Shown here: positions 1 to 7,565 of the stretch, piece after piece
Position numbering within the stretch: position 1 is the first letter of the stretch
How the letters are laid out: each line of letters begins with the position of its first letter
NCBI GenBank assembly: GCA_003149835.1
Contig: QAMX01000070.1
Location: forward strand, 1 to 11,874
Source: Clostridiales bacterium
GTDB lineage: Bacteria > Bacillota > Clostridia > Oscillospirales > QAMX01
Reading direction: 5' to 3'
DNA length: 11,874 nt
Made by a program: the position numbers and the translations under genes
Notes under the pieces: model-generated
Told to the model about the DNA's origin: nothing
Database searches by the model: none
Seen by the model: only the letters and a program-made list of their open reading frames with translations

Positions 1-10
1 TTCACGCCGA

Positions 11-1879
11 TCAGGTTGTAATCCCTGCATATTGTTTCTGATAGAGGCTATAATACGCGCCCTGCTTTGCGAGCAGCTCTTCATGGCTGCCCGCCTCGGC
101 AACCCTGCCGTTTTCGATGACGACGATCTGATCGGCGTCGCGGATGGTCGAAAGCCGGTGCGCAATGATCAGACTGGTCCGGTTTTTCATCAGAGCGATC
201 ATCGCCTCCTGAATGTGCATCTCCGTGCGCGTATCGACCGAGCTGGTCGCTTCGTCGAGGATCAGGATCTTCGGGTCGGCCAGAACCGCCCGCGCAATCG
301 AAAGCAGCTGACGCTCGCCGCCCGACAGATTGCCGCCGGATTCCGACAGTTGGGTGTCATAGCCGTCCGGCAGGCGGTTGATAAATCCGTCCGCGTTGGC
401 GGCCTCGGCGGCGGCTCGAACCGCCTCGTCCGATGCGTCCAGCCTGCCGTAGCGGATATTATAACCGATCGTATCGGAAAAGAGCACCGTATCCTGCAAC
501 ACAATGGCGATATTTTTTCGCAGCGTATTCCGCTCGATGTCTCTTAGTTCCATGCCGTCGAGCAGGATCTCGCCGGAATCGATGTCGTAAAAACGCGTCA
601 GCAGATTGACAATCGTCGTCTTGCCCGCGCCTGTCGCGCCGACGATGGCGATCTTCTGTCCCGGTTTGACCGTCAGGTTCAGGCCTTTGAGCACCGGTTC
701 GCCCGGGTTATAGGAGAATACGACGTCTTTCATCCGGATCTCGCCGCGGATATCCTCAGGATAAAGCGTGCCCGCATTGACCTCGCTCGGTTCATCCATG
801 ACCGAAAAAACGCGCTCCGCGCCGGCAATCGCCGTCTGAATCTGCGCATACTGATTGGCGATTTCGTTGATGGGGCGCGTAAACTGCCGCGCATAGATGA
901 GAAACGCCTGAATCACGCCGACGCTGATGACGCCGTCGAGCGCGAGATAGCCGCCGACGCCCGCGATCAGCAGAAAGCCGAGGTTTCCGATAAAATTCAT
1001 GACCGGCCCCATCGTCCCGCCGAAGATCTGGGCGCGGATACTCGTCTTTTTCATCTCCTCGCTGATCTCGGCGAACTCCCGGATCGCCCGCTGCTCATGG
1101 CCAAAAGCGACGACGGTCTTGTGCCCGGTCACCATTTCCTCCACATGGCCGTTTAACCGGCCCAGTATCGCCTGCTGCTTGGAAAACAGCGTCCGCATCG
1201 TGCCGCCGATTTTTGTGCCGAACAGAAGCGTCAGCGGCACGGTAATCATCGCTACAAGCGTCATGACCGGGCTGTACCATAACATGATCGCGACGGTCCC
1301 AATCAGCGTCAGAACGCCGGAAAAGAGCGACGCAATCGAGCTGGAAACGGTGTTGGAGATATTTTCCACGTCGTTGGTCATACGGCTCATGATGTCGCCG
1401 TGCTTATGGGTATCGATATAGCGCAGCGGCAGACGCTCGATTCGCGCGAACAGATCCCCGCGCAGTTTCAGAACGGTCGAGCGCGTCAGCTTGGCAGCGA
1501 CCACGCCCTGCAACAGCGTCGACGCCGACGAGAGCAGGTAAACCGCGCCGAGCGCGACAAGCGTCCGGTACAGCGTGGCTTTGTCGATATGAACGCTCAG
1601 ATTTGTCCAGTCCGCCGCATCAATGGTGATTGAGTCGATGGCTGTGGCCTGCAAGGCCGGTCCGGCCAGCGACAACAGCGTCGTCACAAGCATAACGCCG
1701 AGCAGGGCAAAGAGCAGATACTTGCTGCTGCCAATATAGCCGACAAGGCGTTTCAACGTCTGTTTGGCGTTCTTCGGCTTCTCCCGCGCCGCCGCATGCC
1801 CCATCGGCCCTCTTCCCGGGCCGCCCGGCCTCATCGGGACGACGGGCTGCTCGCTCTGATTCCGGTTTTGATCTGCCAT
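11..1879 (-). CDS. ABC exporter half-transporter, canonical ATPase subunit (permease-ATPase fusion)
   Basis: A 622-residue ABC half-transporter with an N-terminal six-helix exporter membrane domain and a C-terminal ATPase. The first 40 or so residues form a Pro/Gly/Arg-rich cytoplasmic tail, longer than usual for the family; membrane segments follow from about residue 54 to 340. The ATPase is complete: Walker A GATGAGKTT (residues 414-422, Lys420), signature LSGGE (518-522), Walker B ending in DEAT with catalytic Glu543, and switch His574 in AHRLS. It follows the 573-residue subunit after a single base. Its start is set by a strong Shine-Dalgarno (GGAGGTGAT, minus strand, 1885-1893) that overlaps the upstream stop codon, so the two are translationally coupled. 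It most likely pairs with that subunit as a heterodimeric multidrug or peptide exporter in the cytoplasmic membrane. Substrate cannot be told. The ten bases beyond the stop codon show nothing. Confidence 0.96.
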   Translation of the reverse strand: MADQNRNQSEQPVVPMRPGGPGRGPMGHAAAREKPKNAKQTLKRLVGYIGSSKYLLFALLGVMLVTTLLSLAGPALQATAIDSITIDAADWTNLSVHIDKATLYRTLVALGAVYLLSSASTLLQGVVAAKLTRSTVLKLRGDLFARIERLPLRYIDTHKHGDIMSRMTNDVENISNTVSSSIASLFSGVLTLIGTVAIMLWYSPVMTLVAMITVPLTLLFGTKIGGTMRTLFSKQQAILGRLNGHVEEMVTGHKTVVAFGHEQRAIREFAEISEEMKKTSIRAQIFGGTMGPVMNFIGNLGFLLIAGVGGYLALDGVISVGVIQAFLIYARQFTRPINEIANQYAQIQTAIAGAERVFSVMDEPSEVNAGTLYPEDIRGEIRMKDVVFSYNPGEPVLKGLNLTVKPGQKIAIVGATGAGKTTIVNLLTRFYDIDSGEILLDGMELRDIERNTLRKNIAIVLQDTVLFSDTIGYNIRYGRLDASDEAVRAAAEAANADGFINRLPDGYDTQLSESGGNLSGGERQLLSIARAVLADPKILILDEATSSVDTRTEMHIQEAMIALMKNRTSLIIAHRLSTIRDADQIVVIENGRVAEAGSHEELLAKQGAYYSLYQKQYAGITT

Positions 1880-1880
1880 G

Positions 1881-3602
1881 CTACATCACCTCCGCGCTGT
1901 GCTGCTGCGAGGCATAAATTTCCCGGTATAGCGCGCTCTCCCGCAGCAGCGTCTCATGCCGCCCCTCGGCGGCGATCGTTCCGTTTTCAAGAAGCAGGAT
2001 GCGGTCGGCATTTTTTACGCTGGCAATGCGCTGCGCAATCATGATGACCGTCGTCCCGCGCAGGTTTTCGCGGAGCGCCACCTGCAAGCGCGCCTCCGTC
2101 CCGAGGTCGAGCGCCGAGGTGCTGTCGTCGAAAATCAGAATCTCCGGCTTTCTGACCAGTGCGCGCGCGATGCTCAGCCGTTGTTTCTGTCCGCCGGACA
2201 GAGAAGCGCCCTTTTCGCCGATGACCGTCTGATACCCGTCGTTGAGAGCGGTGACGAAGTCGTCGGCCTGCGCAATTTTGGCGGCTTCGACAATCTCTTC
2301 GTCGGACGCAGCCTCCCTGCCCCATCGAATATTATCCATGACCGTGCCGGAGAACAGCTCGCTTTTTTGCAGCACGCAGCCGATTTTGGCGCGCAAAGCC
2401 TCGCTTTCCATGAGGCGCACATCTTCGCCGTCCACCCGGACGCAGCCTTCCGTCACGTCATAGAAACGCGGGATCAGATTGACCAGCGAGCTCTTCCCGC
2501 TGCCCGTCGCGCCGAGAATGGCGACAAATTCGCCGGGGTTGGCGCGGAATGAGACGTGGTTCAGCACAGGCTCGCCCTGTGCGCCCGGATAAGAGAAAGA
2601 CACGTCGTCGAACTCCACCTCGCCTGCGCCGGAAACGGCTCTGTCGCCGCCGACGATGGCCGGCTCGGCGGCGAGCACCTCGGCGATGCGGTTCGCAGAG
2701 GCCGACGCGCGGGAAACCATCTGGAACACCATACCTACTGCGAGCAGCGAGTTCAAAATCTGCACGATATAGGTGACAGCCGCCATGACCGCGCCGACGT
2801 TAATCGCGCGCGCCTCAACCTGCATGCCCCCGATCAGGATGACCGCGATGACGCCCACGTTCATAAACAGCATCATCAGCGGACTGACCAGCGCCAACAG
2901 CCGCGAGACGCGGTAATTCACCGCGCACAGCTCGCCGTTTGCCTGCTGAAAGCGCTCCGTCTCGTAATCCTCACGCACATACGCTTTGACGACGCGCGCG
3001 CCCGTGACGTTCTCCTGCATTACCGAATTGACTTTATCCAGCTTTGTCTGCACCTGACGGAACAGCGGATACGCCTTTTTCAGCATGACGGCCATGACGA
3101 TGATCTCAATCGGAAGCGCGCAGACAAGCACGAGCGCAAAGCTGACGTCGAGCGTGAGCATCATAACGATGCCGCCGGCAAAGCTGAAAAACGAACGCAC
3201 AAACATGCGCAGCGCCATTGAGACGAAATTCTCGGTCATCGTGACGTCATTGGTCAGCCGCGTGACCAGCGACCCCGTTGTAAACCAATCGGTCTGTTGG
3301 AGAGACATCCCCATGACGCGCGAAAAAAGCGCGCAGCGCAAATCGTTTCCAAAGCTCTGCGACGCTTTCACGGAGCACGCCGTGCACATAACGCCGCAGA
3401 AGCCGCCGACGGCAACGAGGACGAGCATCAGAATCCCCGTGCTGACGATGAGATTCAGCTCGCCCGACAGGACGCCGTCGTCGACAATGCGGCTCATCAG
3501 CTTTGGCTGAATCAGATCGACAAACACTTCGCCGATCATGAAAATCGGCGCCATCAGCGCCACAAACCAATAGGGCTTTAAAAATTTAACAAGTTTTCTC
3601 AT
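1881..3602 (-). CDS. ABC exporter half-transporter, degenerate ATPase subunit
   Basis: A 573-residue permease-ATPase fusion. Six hydrophobic membrane segments lie between about residues 10 and 300, with the ATPase from about 330. Walker A is GATGSGKSS with Lys370, and the signature LSGGQ (468-472) is canonical. However, the Walker B motif ends FDDST, placing Asp493 where the catalytic Glu normally sits, and the switch His is replaced by Gln524 in IAQRIAS. This pair of changes is known from heterodimeric exporters such as TM287/288 and BmrCD, where one of two ATP sites is hydrolytically weak. With the adjoining canonical 622-residue subunit it should form such a heterodimer. Its start overlaps the end of the MarR gene by 17 bp and has only a GGCGG-like ribosome site, suggesting coupled translation. 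Drug or toxic-compound export is inferred from the MarR partner and not proven. Confidence 0.96.
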   Translation of the reverse strand: MRKLVKFLKPYWFVALMAPIFMIGEVFVDLIQPKLMSRIVDDGVLSGELNLIVSTGILMLVLVAVGGFCGVMCTACSVKASQSFGNDLRCALFSRVMGMSLQQTDWFTTGSLVTRLTNDVTMTENFVSMALRMFVRSFFSFAGGIVMMLTLDVSFALVLVCALPIEIIVMAVMLKKAYPLFRQVQTKLDKVNSVMQENVTGARVVKAYVREDYETERFQQANGELCAVNYRVSRLLALVSPLMMLFMNVGVIAVILIGGMQVEARAINVGAVMAAVTYIVQILNSLLAVGMVFQMVSRASASANRIAEVLAAEPAIVGGDRAVSGAGEVEFDDVSFSYPGAQGEPVLNHVSFRANPGEFVAILGATGSGKSSLVNLIPRFYDVTEGCVRVDGEDVRLMESEALRAKIGCVLQKSELFSGTVMDNIRWGREAASDEEIVEAAKIAQADDFVTALNDGYQTVIGEKGASLSGGQKQRLSIARALVRKPEILIFDDSTSALDLGTEARLQVALRENLRGTTVIMIAQRIASVKNADRILLLENGTIAAEGRHETLLRESALYREIYASQQHSAEVM

Positions 3603-4077
3603 CGAGTGAACCGCCTTTTTCGATCAGTCTCTGCCGGATTTTCAGCAAAATCGTTTTTAGCTGAGCCGCCTCCTCGTCGGTGAGATTGCCGTTGATATCG
3701 TCTTCGAGCTCCTGAATCAGGCTCTGCATTTTTCGGTCGAGCGCCTTTCCCTTTTCCGTCAGGCTGACGCGGATCACGCGCATATCGTGCGAATCCGGCT
3801 GACGCCGCACCAGTCCCTCCGCTTCCATACGCCCCAGCGACACGCTGATTGTCGGCGCGCTGAGCTTGGTGTGCCGCACCAGATCCTGCTGCGTCCCGCC
3901 GTCGTCGCCGTGCGACAGGTGGAACATGATGCGCCGATATCCCTGCCGCATTCCGGACTGCTCGCCCTCGCGCCGCATTCTGTTCTTAATCAGGCGCGAT
4001 ATGTCGTTTAAAAGCATGGACGGCGTGAGCATCTCCGGCGGACAGCTGCGCTCCGGCCCTTTCATCTCGCTGTGCAT
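3586..4077 (-). CDS. MarR family transcriptional regulator, probable autorepressor of the ABC operon
   Basis: A 163-residue winged-helix protein. Helical dimerisation segments flank a DNA-binding core: the helix-turn-helix spans about residues 62-84 (TQQDLVRHTKLSAPTISVSL), followed by the wing at about 87-106 with the usual Arg-rich and Asp-containing loop (RRQPDSHDMRVIRVSLT). The length is normal for MarR proteins. The ATG at 4077 is supported by AAGGAGG six bases upstream (4084-4090). It is first in a three-gene operon with two ABC half-transporters, the usual arrangement for a repressor released by a ligand that the pump exports. An 18-bp palindrome covers its own transcription start, so autoregulation is likely. 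The ligand is unknown; no redox Cys pair stands out, and the only Cys residues lie near the two ends. Confidence 0.95.
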   Translation of the reverse strand: MHSEMKGPERSCPPEMLTPSMLLNDISRLIKNRMRREGEQSGMRQGYRRIMFHLSHGDDGGTQQDLVRHTKLSAPTISVSLGRMEAEGLVRRQPDSHDMRVIRVSLTEKGKALDRKMQSLIQELEDDINGNLTDEEAAQLKTILLKIRQRLIEKGGSLDEKTC

Positions 4078-4090
4078 TGTATACCTCCTT
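4078..4090 (-). promoter_or_regulatory. Ribosome-binding site of the marR-like gene
   Basis: AAGGAGG on the minus strand at 4084-4090, six bases before the ATG. This is a near-perfect match to the anti-Shine-Dalgarno sequence and fixes the start of the MarR gene. Confidence 0.85.
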
Positions 4091-4109
4091 CAAAACGTCT
4101 GTCTTAATA

Positions 4110-4127
4110 ATTAGTTATCTAACTAAT
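4110..4127. promoter_or_regulatory. 18-bp palindromic operator, probable MarR binding site
   Basis: ATTAGTTATCTAACTAAT is made of perfect 8-bp half-sites around a 2-bp centre. It lies directly downstream of the -10 box, so it spans about -7 to +11 of the predicted start. Bound protein would block RNA polymerase. AT-rich palindromes of this length with TTAGTTA-like arms are typical MarR-family operators. That the adjacent MarR protein binds here is inferred. Confidence 0.8.
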
Positions 4128-4156
4128 ATTATAGCAGACCGCGTGAGATTTGTCAA
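4128..4156 (-). promoter_or_regulatory. Sigma-A promoter of the marR-ABC-ABC operon
   Basis: Reading leftward: TTGACA (4151-4156), a spacer of 17 bases, then TATAAT (4128-4133). Both boxes match consensus exactly. Predicted start of transcription is near 4121, giving a 5' leader of about 43 nt. Such a strong promoter beneath a repressor operator suggests the operon is normally shut and is highly expressed when induced. Confidence 0.88.
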
Positions 4157-4204
4157 TTCCTTTCGCCGCTTAGCGTGATTTTTTTGTCTGCCCGAGCGAA
4201 AGGG

Positions 4205-4246
4205 AAAAGGGCTCGCCGTCGCAGAATGCAGACGGCAAGCCCTTTT
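4205..4246 (-). terminator. Intrinsic terminator of the asd-dapA-dapB operon
   Basis: Inverted repeat with arms 4205-4220 and 4231-4246 and a 10-nt loop. As minus-strand RNA the GC core (GGGCTTGCCGTC with GACGGCGAGCCC) is fully paired with one G-U wobble, flanked by A/U pairs and followed by UUUUCCCUUU. As plus-strand RNA the same position is a C-A mismatch, so the minus direction is favoured, although a T-rich stretch also lies on the plus side. It sits about 175 bp after dapB and 50 bp before the marR promoter, insulating the two operons. Confidence 0.82.
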
Positions 4247-4420
4247 TTCATTTTTTCACAAAAAACTGCTGACACGCTTTGCTGATCGCTTCTTCCGGCG
4301 TTCAAAAAGCCGTTTCCCTTTTCCTCTCCATGACGCGGAGTTGTCCCGCTCGCCTCCCGACCCATTTTTCAGGCCATTGCGCAAAGGCTCTGCGGACGCC
4401 GCGCCTTCGGCCCGCCGGGT
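4247..4420. other. Untranslated tail of the dapB transcript
   Basis: Between the dapB stop and its terminator. Short open frames exist, but none has a convincing ribosome site or recognisable product. I see no other structure here. The whole gap between the marR start and dapB (4078-4420) is accounted for by the marR leader, operator and promoter, the dap terminator and this tail. Confidence 0.5.
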
Positions 4421-5179
4421 TTACAGCGCGCCCAAGAGATCGGTCATGGAGTGGAGCCGCTTTTCAGTCGCAGCGGCGAGGTATCGCGCGGCTCTGAGCG
4501 CGCCCGCCGCAAACACCTCTCTGTTTGAAACGCTGTGCGACAGCGTGACGACTTCGTTGTAACCGGCAAAAATCACGTCGTGATCGCCGCAGATGGTTCC
4601 GCCGCGAACCGAATGGATGCCGATTTCCTCCTTCGCCCGCTCTTTTCTGACCGAATGGCGGTCGTAGACGTATTGGCGGCCGCCGTCAAGCGCCGATGCG
4701 GCGGCGTCGGCCAGAATCAGCGCCGTACCGCTCGGAGCGTCAAGCTTTTTGTTGTGGTGCTTTTCGACGATCTCAATGTCAAAATCCTCGCCGAGCACCT
4801 CCGCGGCCTTTTTCGTCAGCATCGCAAGCAGGTTGATACCGACCGACATATTGGCCGAGCGGAACAGCGGTACGCGCTCCGCCGCCCGGTCGATGGCGGC
4901 CAGCTCGGCCTCTCCGTATCCGGTCGTCGACAGAACGGCCGGGATCTGCCGCTCGACGGCATAGGCGAGAATCGCAGGGAGCGCCGACACATGTGAAAAA
5001 TCGACGATCACGTCGGCTTCTCCCGTATAGTCGGCGATGTTCCGGTAAACCGGAAACGCCAGCGACGGTTGCTCCGCAATATCGACGCCGGCGGCGATGA
5101 CGCAGCCGTACTCCTCGGCGATGGCGGCGACGGCGCGTCCCATCCTGCCGTTGCAACCGGATAGAATCATCCTGATCAT
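4421..5179 (-). CDS. dapB: 4-hydroxy-tetrahydrodipicolinate reductase DapB
   Basis: Cytoplasmic enzyme that reduces hydroxy-tetrahydrodipicolinate with NAD(P)H, the second committed step of the diaminopimelate/lysine branch. With the chosen start it has 252 residues, normal for the family. The N-terminal nucleotide-binding loop reads GCNGRMG just after the start. The catalytic signature E-K-H-H-N-K-K-L-D-A-P-S-G-T-A is intact with His141, His142 and Lys145, matching the E. coli His159/Lys163 spacing. The GDHDVIFAG segment of the C-terminal substrate domain is also present. The frame stays open upstream to a TTG at 5218, but the family begins right at MIRMILSG, and the ATG at 5179 has a GCAGG ribosome site nine bases before it. 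It is last in the asd-dapA-dapB operon, about 120 bp after dapA, and a terminator follows. The product feeds peptidoglycan and lysine synthesis. Confidence 0.95.
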   Translation of the reverse strand: MIRMILSGCNGRMGRAVAAIAEEYGCVIAAGVDIAEQPSLAFPVYRNIADYTGEADVIVDFSHVSALPAILAYAVERQIPAVLSTTGYGEAELAAIDRAAERVPLFRSANMSVGINLLAMLTKKAAEVLGEDFDIEIVEKHHNKKLDAPSGTALILADAAASALDGGRQYVYDRHSVRKERAKEEIGIHSVRGGTICGDHDVIFAGYNEVVTLSHSVSNREVFAAGALRAARYLAAATEKRLHSMTDLLGAL

Positions 5180-5299
5180 TTGTAAAAACCTGCCTTGTTC
5201 CTTGATTGGCCACGGCAATTCCTTCGCCTTTGCGCCGTGTGTTAAAATCCCTGCCCGGCTTCGGACGTCAATCCGGCCGTCTGCCCCAAAGCCGTTCGC

Positions 5300-6190
5300 T
5301 TATTTCAAAAGACCCGTCCGGCGGAGCGTCTTTTCCAGCGTCGCCTTATTGGCCCCGCCCATCTCGCAGAGCGGCAGACGCAGCAGCGGCGAGCACAAAT
5401 CCATCAGCCCCATCGCGGTTTTGACCGGGATCGGATTGACCTCGATGAACAGATTGTGCATCAGGTCGTAGTAGTCGGTCTGCGTTTCGGCCGCGCCCTT
5501 GTGATCGCCTTCAAAATAGCGGCGGCACATACCGGCCATCAGCTCCGGCGCGACGTTGGCGACCACGGAGATCACGCCCTTGCCGCCCAGCGACAGAATC
5601 GGAATCACCTGGTCGTCGTTGCCGCTCCAAATATTCAGCTCGTCGCCGCACAGGTGGCGGGTATGGGCAATCAGCGAAAAGTCGCCGGAGGCTTCCTTGA
5701 CGCCGTTGATCATCGGGTGCTTGGACAGCTCGTAATAAGTATCGGCGGTGATCGACATCCCCGTCCGCGACGGGACGTTGTAGAGAATCATCGGGATGTT
5801 GACGCGGTCGGCGAGATAGGTAAAATGCCGAATCAGCCCCGCCTGCGTCGTCTTGTTATAATACGGCGTGACCTGCAAGAGCGCGTCCGCGCCGACTCCC
5901 TCGGCATATTGGGAGAGCTGCAACGAATACGCGGTGTCGTTGGAGCCGGTGCCCGCAATGACCGGGACGCGCCCCGCGACCTTTTCGACACAGAACCGAA
6001 TGCATTCCTTGTGCTCCTCATCGTCGAGCGCCGAGGCTTCCCCCGTCGTGCCGCAGATCGTAATGCAGTTTGTGCCGCCCGCGATCTGGAACTCGATCAA
6101 CTCTTCAAGCTTGGCATAATCGACTGTATAGTCTTCCTTGAACGGCGTCACAATCGCGACGCTGGTTCCGGTAAATACAGGTTTTTTCAT
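5300..6190 (-). CDS. dapA: 4-hydroxy-tetrahydrodipicolinate synthase DapA
   Basis: Class I aldolase that condenses pyruvate with aspartate semialdehyde, the entry point to diaminopimelate and lysine; soluble and normally tetrameric. It has 296 residues, standard for the family. A TIM-barrel protein with every key residue visible: Thr48-Thr49 in CGTTGEAS, Tyr137 in YNVPSRTG, and Schiff-base Lys165 in NGVKEASGD, equivalent to E. coli Thr44/Thr45, Tyr133 and Lys161. The start has AGGTGG at 6197-6202, six bases upstream. That ribosome site directly abuts a 9-bp hairpin (6202-6227), which may affect translation or mark an RNA processing point. It lies between asd, 120 bp upstream, and dapB, so substrate supply and product use are encoded together. 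Its relatives include N-acetylneuraminate lyases, but neighbours and motifs favour DapA. Confidence 0.96.
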   Translation of the reverse strand: MKKPVFTGTSVAIVTPFKEDYTVDYAKLEELIEFQIAGGTNCITICGTTGEASALDDEEHKECIRFCVEKVAGRVPVIAGTGSNDTAYSLQLSQYAEGVGADALLQVTPYYNKTTQAGLIRHFTYLADRVNIPMILYNVPSRTGMSITADTYYELSKHPMINGVKEASGDFSLIAHTRHLCGDELNIWSGNDDQVIPILSLGGKGVISVVANVAPELMAGMCRRYFEGDHKGAAETQTDYYDLMHNLFIEVNPIPVKTAMGLMDLCSPLLRLPLCEMGGANKATLEKTLRRTGLLK

Positions 6191-6201
6191 ATTCTTCCAC
6201 C

Positions 6202-6227
6202 TGTTTATCCACCATGAAGGATAAACA
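6202..6227 (-). promoter_or_regulatory. Hairpin adjoining the dapA ribosome-binding site
   Basis: Perfect 9-bp inverted repeat (minus strand TGTTTATCC, 8-nt loop, GGATAAACA) in the asd-dapA gap. The last base of the stem is the first base of the AGGTGG ribosome site. No U-tract follows, so it is not a terminator. It could modulate dapA translation, stabilise the dapA-dapB part of the message, or be a protein site. The structure is seen; the function is inferred. Confidence 0.5.
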
Positions 6228-6310
6228 AACCCCTTTCCAAGATTTTGTTGCCGTTTGAAAGAACACGCACGGCGCGCGCTTTCCGCGCAGCGCGGATATG
6301 CGTCATTCTA

Positions 6311-7408
6311 TTATACGTTTTCGCCGCTTTTTCTGACAAAACCCTTGGCGCAAAGCAGTTCCGCCATCAGCACCGCGCCGCCGGCAGCGCCGCGCAGGGT
6401 GTTGTGCGAGAGGCAGACGAACTTAATGGTATACTGCGAATCCTCGCGCAGACGGCCGATGGAGACGGCCATGCCGTTTTCCAGCATGCGGTCAAGCTTC
6501 GTCTGCGGGCGGTTTTCCTCTTCAAAATAATGCAGGAACTGCTTCGGCGCGCTCGGCAGAGCCAGCCGCTGCGCCTCGCCCTGATACGAGGTCCAGCGCC
6601 GCTTGATCTCATCAAGCCCCGGGTTCTGTTTCAGTTTTACAAAGACCGCCGCCAGATGTCCGTCGCTGACCGGCACGCGGATACACTGCGCGGTGATCGG
6701 AACCGCGTCGGAGGGAACAATGACGCCGTTTTCGATCCGGCCCCAGATTTTGCCCGGCTCCTTTTCACTCTTTTCCTCTTCGCCGCCGATAAACGGAATC
6801 ACGTTGTCGAGCATCTCCGGCCACGTCGTAAAATTTTTCCCCGCGCCGGAAATCGCCTGATAGGTACAGGCGAGCACCCGCTCGACGCCGAGGTCGAGCA
6901 GCGGATGGATCGCCGGCACATAGCTTTGCAGCGAGCAGTTTGATTTCACGGCGATAAAGCCGGTCTCCGTGCCGAGGCGTTTCCGCTGCGAGTGGATGAT
7001 CTCCGCGTGCTCCGCGTTGATCTCCGGCACGATCATCGGCACGTCGGGCGTGAACCGGTTCGCCGAGTTATTCGACATCACCGGACAGCCGAGCCTTGCA
7101 TAAGCCTCTTCCAGCGCCTTGATCTCGTCTTTTTTCATATCGACGGCGCAGAAAACAAAATCCACGGCCGCCGCAATCTCCTCCATATCCGCCACCGCGT
7201 CGCGCACGACGAGATCGGCGAGTTTTTCAGGCATCGCCGCTTCGAGGAGCCAACGGCCGCCGGCCGCCTCGCGGTACGTTTTGCCCGCGGAGCGCGCGCT
7301 CGCCGCCAGTGTCGTCACCTCAAACCAAGGATGGCCGTCCAGAAGCGTCGCAAATCGCTGCCCGACCATCCCCGTCGCGCCGATAATCCCGACTTTGTAC
7401 TTTACCAT
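6311..7408 (-). CDS. asd: Aspartate-semialdehyde dehydrogenase, archaeal/fungal type
   Basis: Converts aspartyl phosphate to aspartate semialdehyde with NADPH, the branch point for lysine/diaminopimelate, threonine and methionine. It has 365 residues from the chosen start. The nucleotide loop GATGMVGQRF is at the N-terminus, catalytic Cys158 sits in KSNCSLQ, and the substrate-binding C-terminal part carries ISGAGKNF and the general-base His in RVPVSDGHL. The length and the N-C-S motif context fit the archaeal/fungal subgroup (also common in Clostridia) better than the E. coli type. Two starts are possible: the ATG at 7420 touches its only ribosome site (GAAGGG at 7421-7426), whereas the ATG at 7408 lies 12 bases from it and matches the family N-terminus (MVKYKVGIIGATG), so I chose 7408. 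First gene of the operon, with a leader of about 215 nt from a consensus promoter. Confidence 0.94.
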   Translation of the reverse strand: MVKYKVGIIGATGMVGQRFATLLDGHPWFEVTTLAASARSAGKTYREAAGGRWLLEAAMPEKLADLVVRDAVADMEEIAAAVDFVFCAVDMKKDEIKALEEAYARLGCPVMSNNSANRFTPDVPMIVPEINAEHAEIIHSQRKRLGTETGFIAVKSNCSLQSYVPAIHPLLDLGVERVLACTYQAISGAGKNFTTWPEMLDNVIPFIGGEEEKSEKEPGKIWGRIENGVIVPSDAVPITAQCIRVPVSDGHLAAVFVKLKQNPGLDEIKRRWTSYQGEAQRLALPSAPKQFLHYFEEENRPQTKLDRMLENGMAVSIGRLREDSQYTIKFVCLSHNTLRGAAGGAVLMAELLCAKGFVRKSGENV

Positions 7409-7429
7409 TCCAAAAAACATCCCTTCGCG

Positions 7430-7454
7430 GCCGGCGCGCTTTCACTCGGCCGGC
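7430..7454 (-). promoter_or_regulatory. GC-rich hairpin just upstream of the asd ribosome site
   Basis: Two copies of the self-complementary hexamer GCCGGC (7430-7435 and 7449-7454) can pair around a 13-nt loop. The stem ends three bases before the GAAGGG ribosome site at 7421-7426. It may influence asd translation. The pairing is visible; a regulatory role is a guess. Confidence 0.3.
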
Positions 7455-7536
7455 TCTAATATTGATTTTTCCGTTTCATGCGCCTGATCGTCTGTGCGCT
7501 CAAATGTAAATTGTCTGAAAAATTGCTGTTTCGCCC

Positions 7537-7565
7537 TTGAAATGGCCTGCGATATCATGTATAAT
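7537..7565 (+). promoter_or_regulatory. Sigma-A-type promoter of the SpoIID-like gene
   Basis: TTGAAA (7537-7542), 17 bases, TATAAT (7560-7565). The -10 box is perfect and the -35 box matches five of six. The predicted start is near 7572, giving a leader of about 143 nt to the ATG at 7715. It lies inside the asd leader and points toward the asd promoter. No sporulation sigma consensus fitted better. Confidence 0.68.

Noticed and set aside
2556..3221. 221-codon plus-strand frame opposite the degenerate ABC subunit
   Set aside because: Low-complexity His/Arg/Asp-rich product typical of an antisense frame in GC-rich coding DNA.
4153..4365. 70-codon minus-strand frame after dapB
   Set aside because: It runs through the intrinsic terminator and into the marR -35 box, and has no convincing ribosome site.
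5180..5299. Internal promoter before dapB (TTGACG near 5270)
   Set aside because: The -35-like box has no acceptable -10 at the right distance.
5456..6217. 253-codon plus-strand frame opposite dapA
   Set aside because: Antisense shadow of dapA, whose catalytic residues are all intact; no ribosome site or recognisable product.
7537..7565. Sporulation sigma (E, G or K) promoter for the SpoIID-like gene
   Set aside because: The boxes fit the housekeeping consensus at 11 of 12 positions; CATGTATA overlaps only loosely with sporulation -10 motifs.
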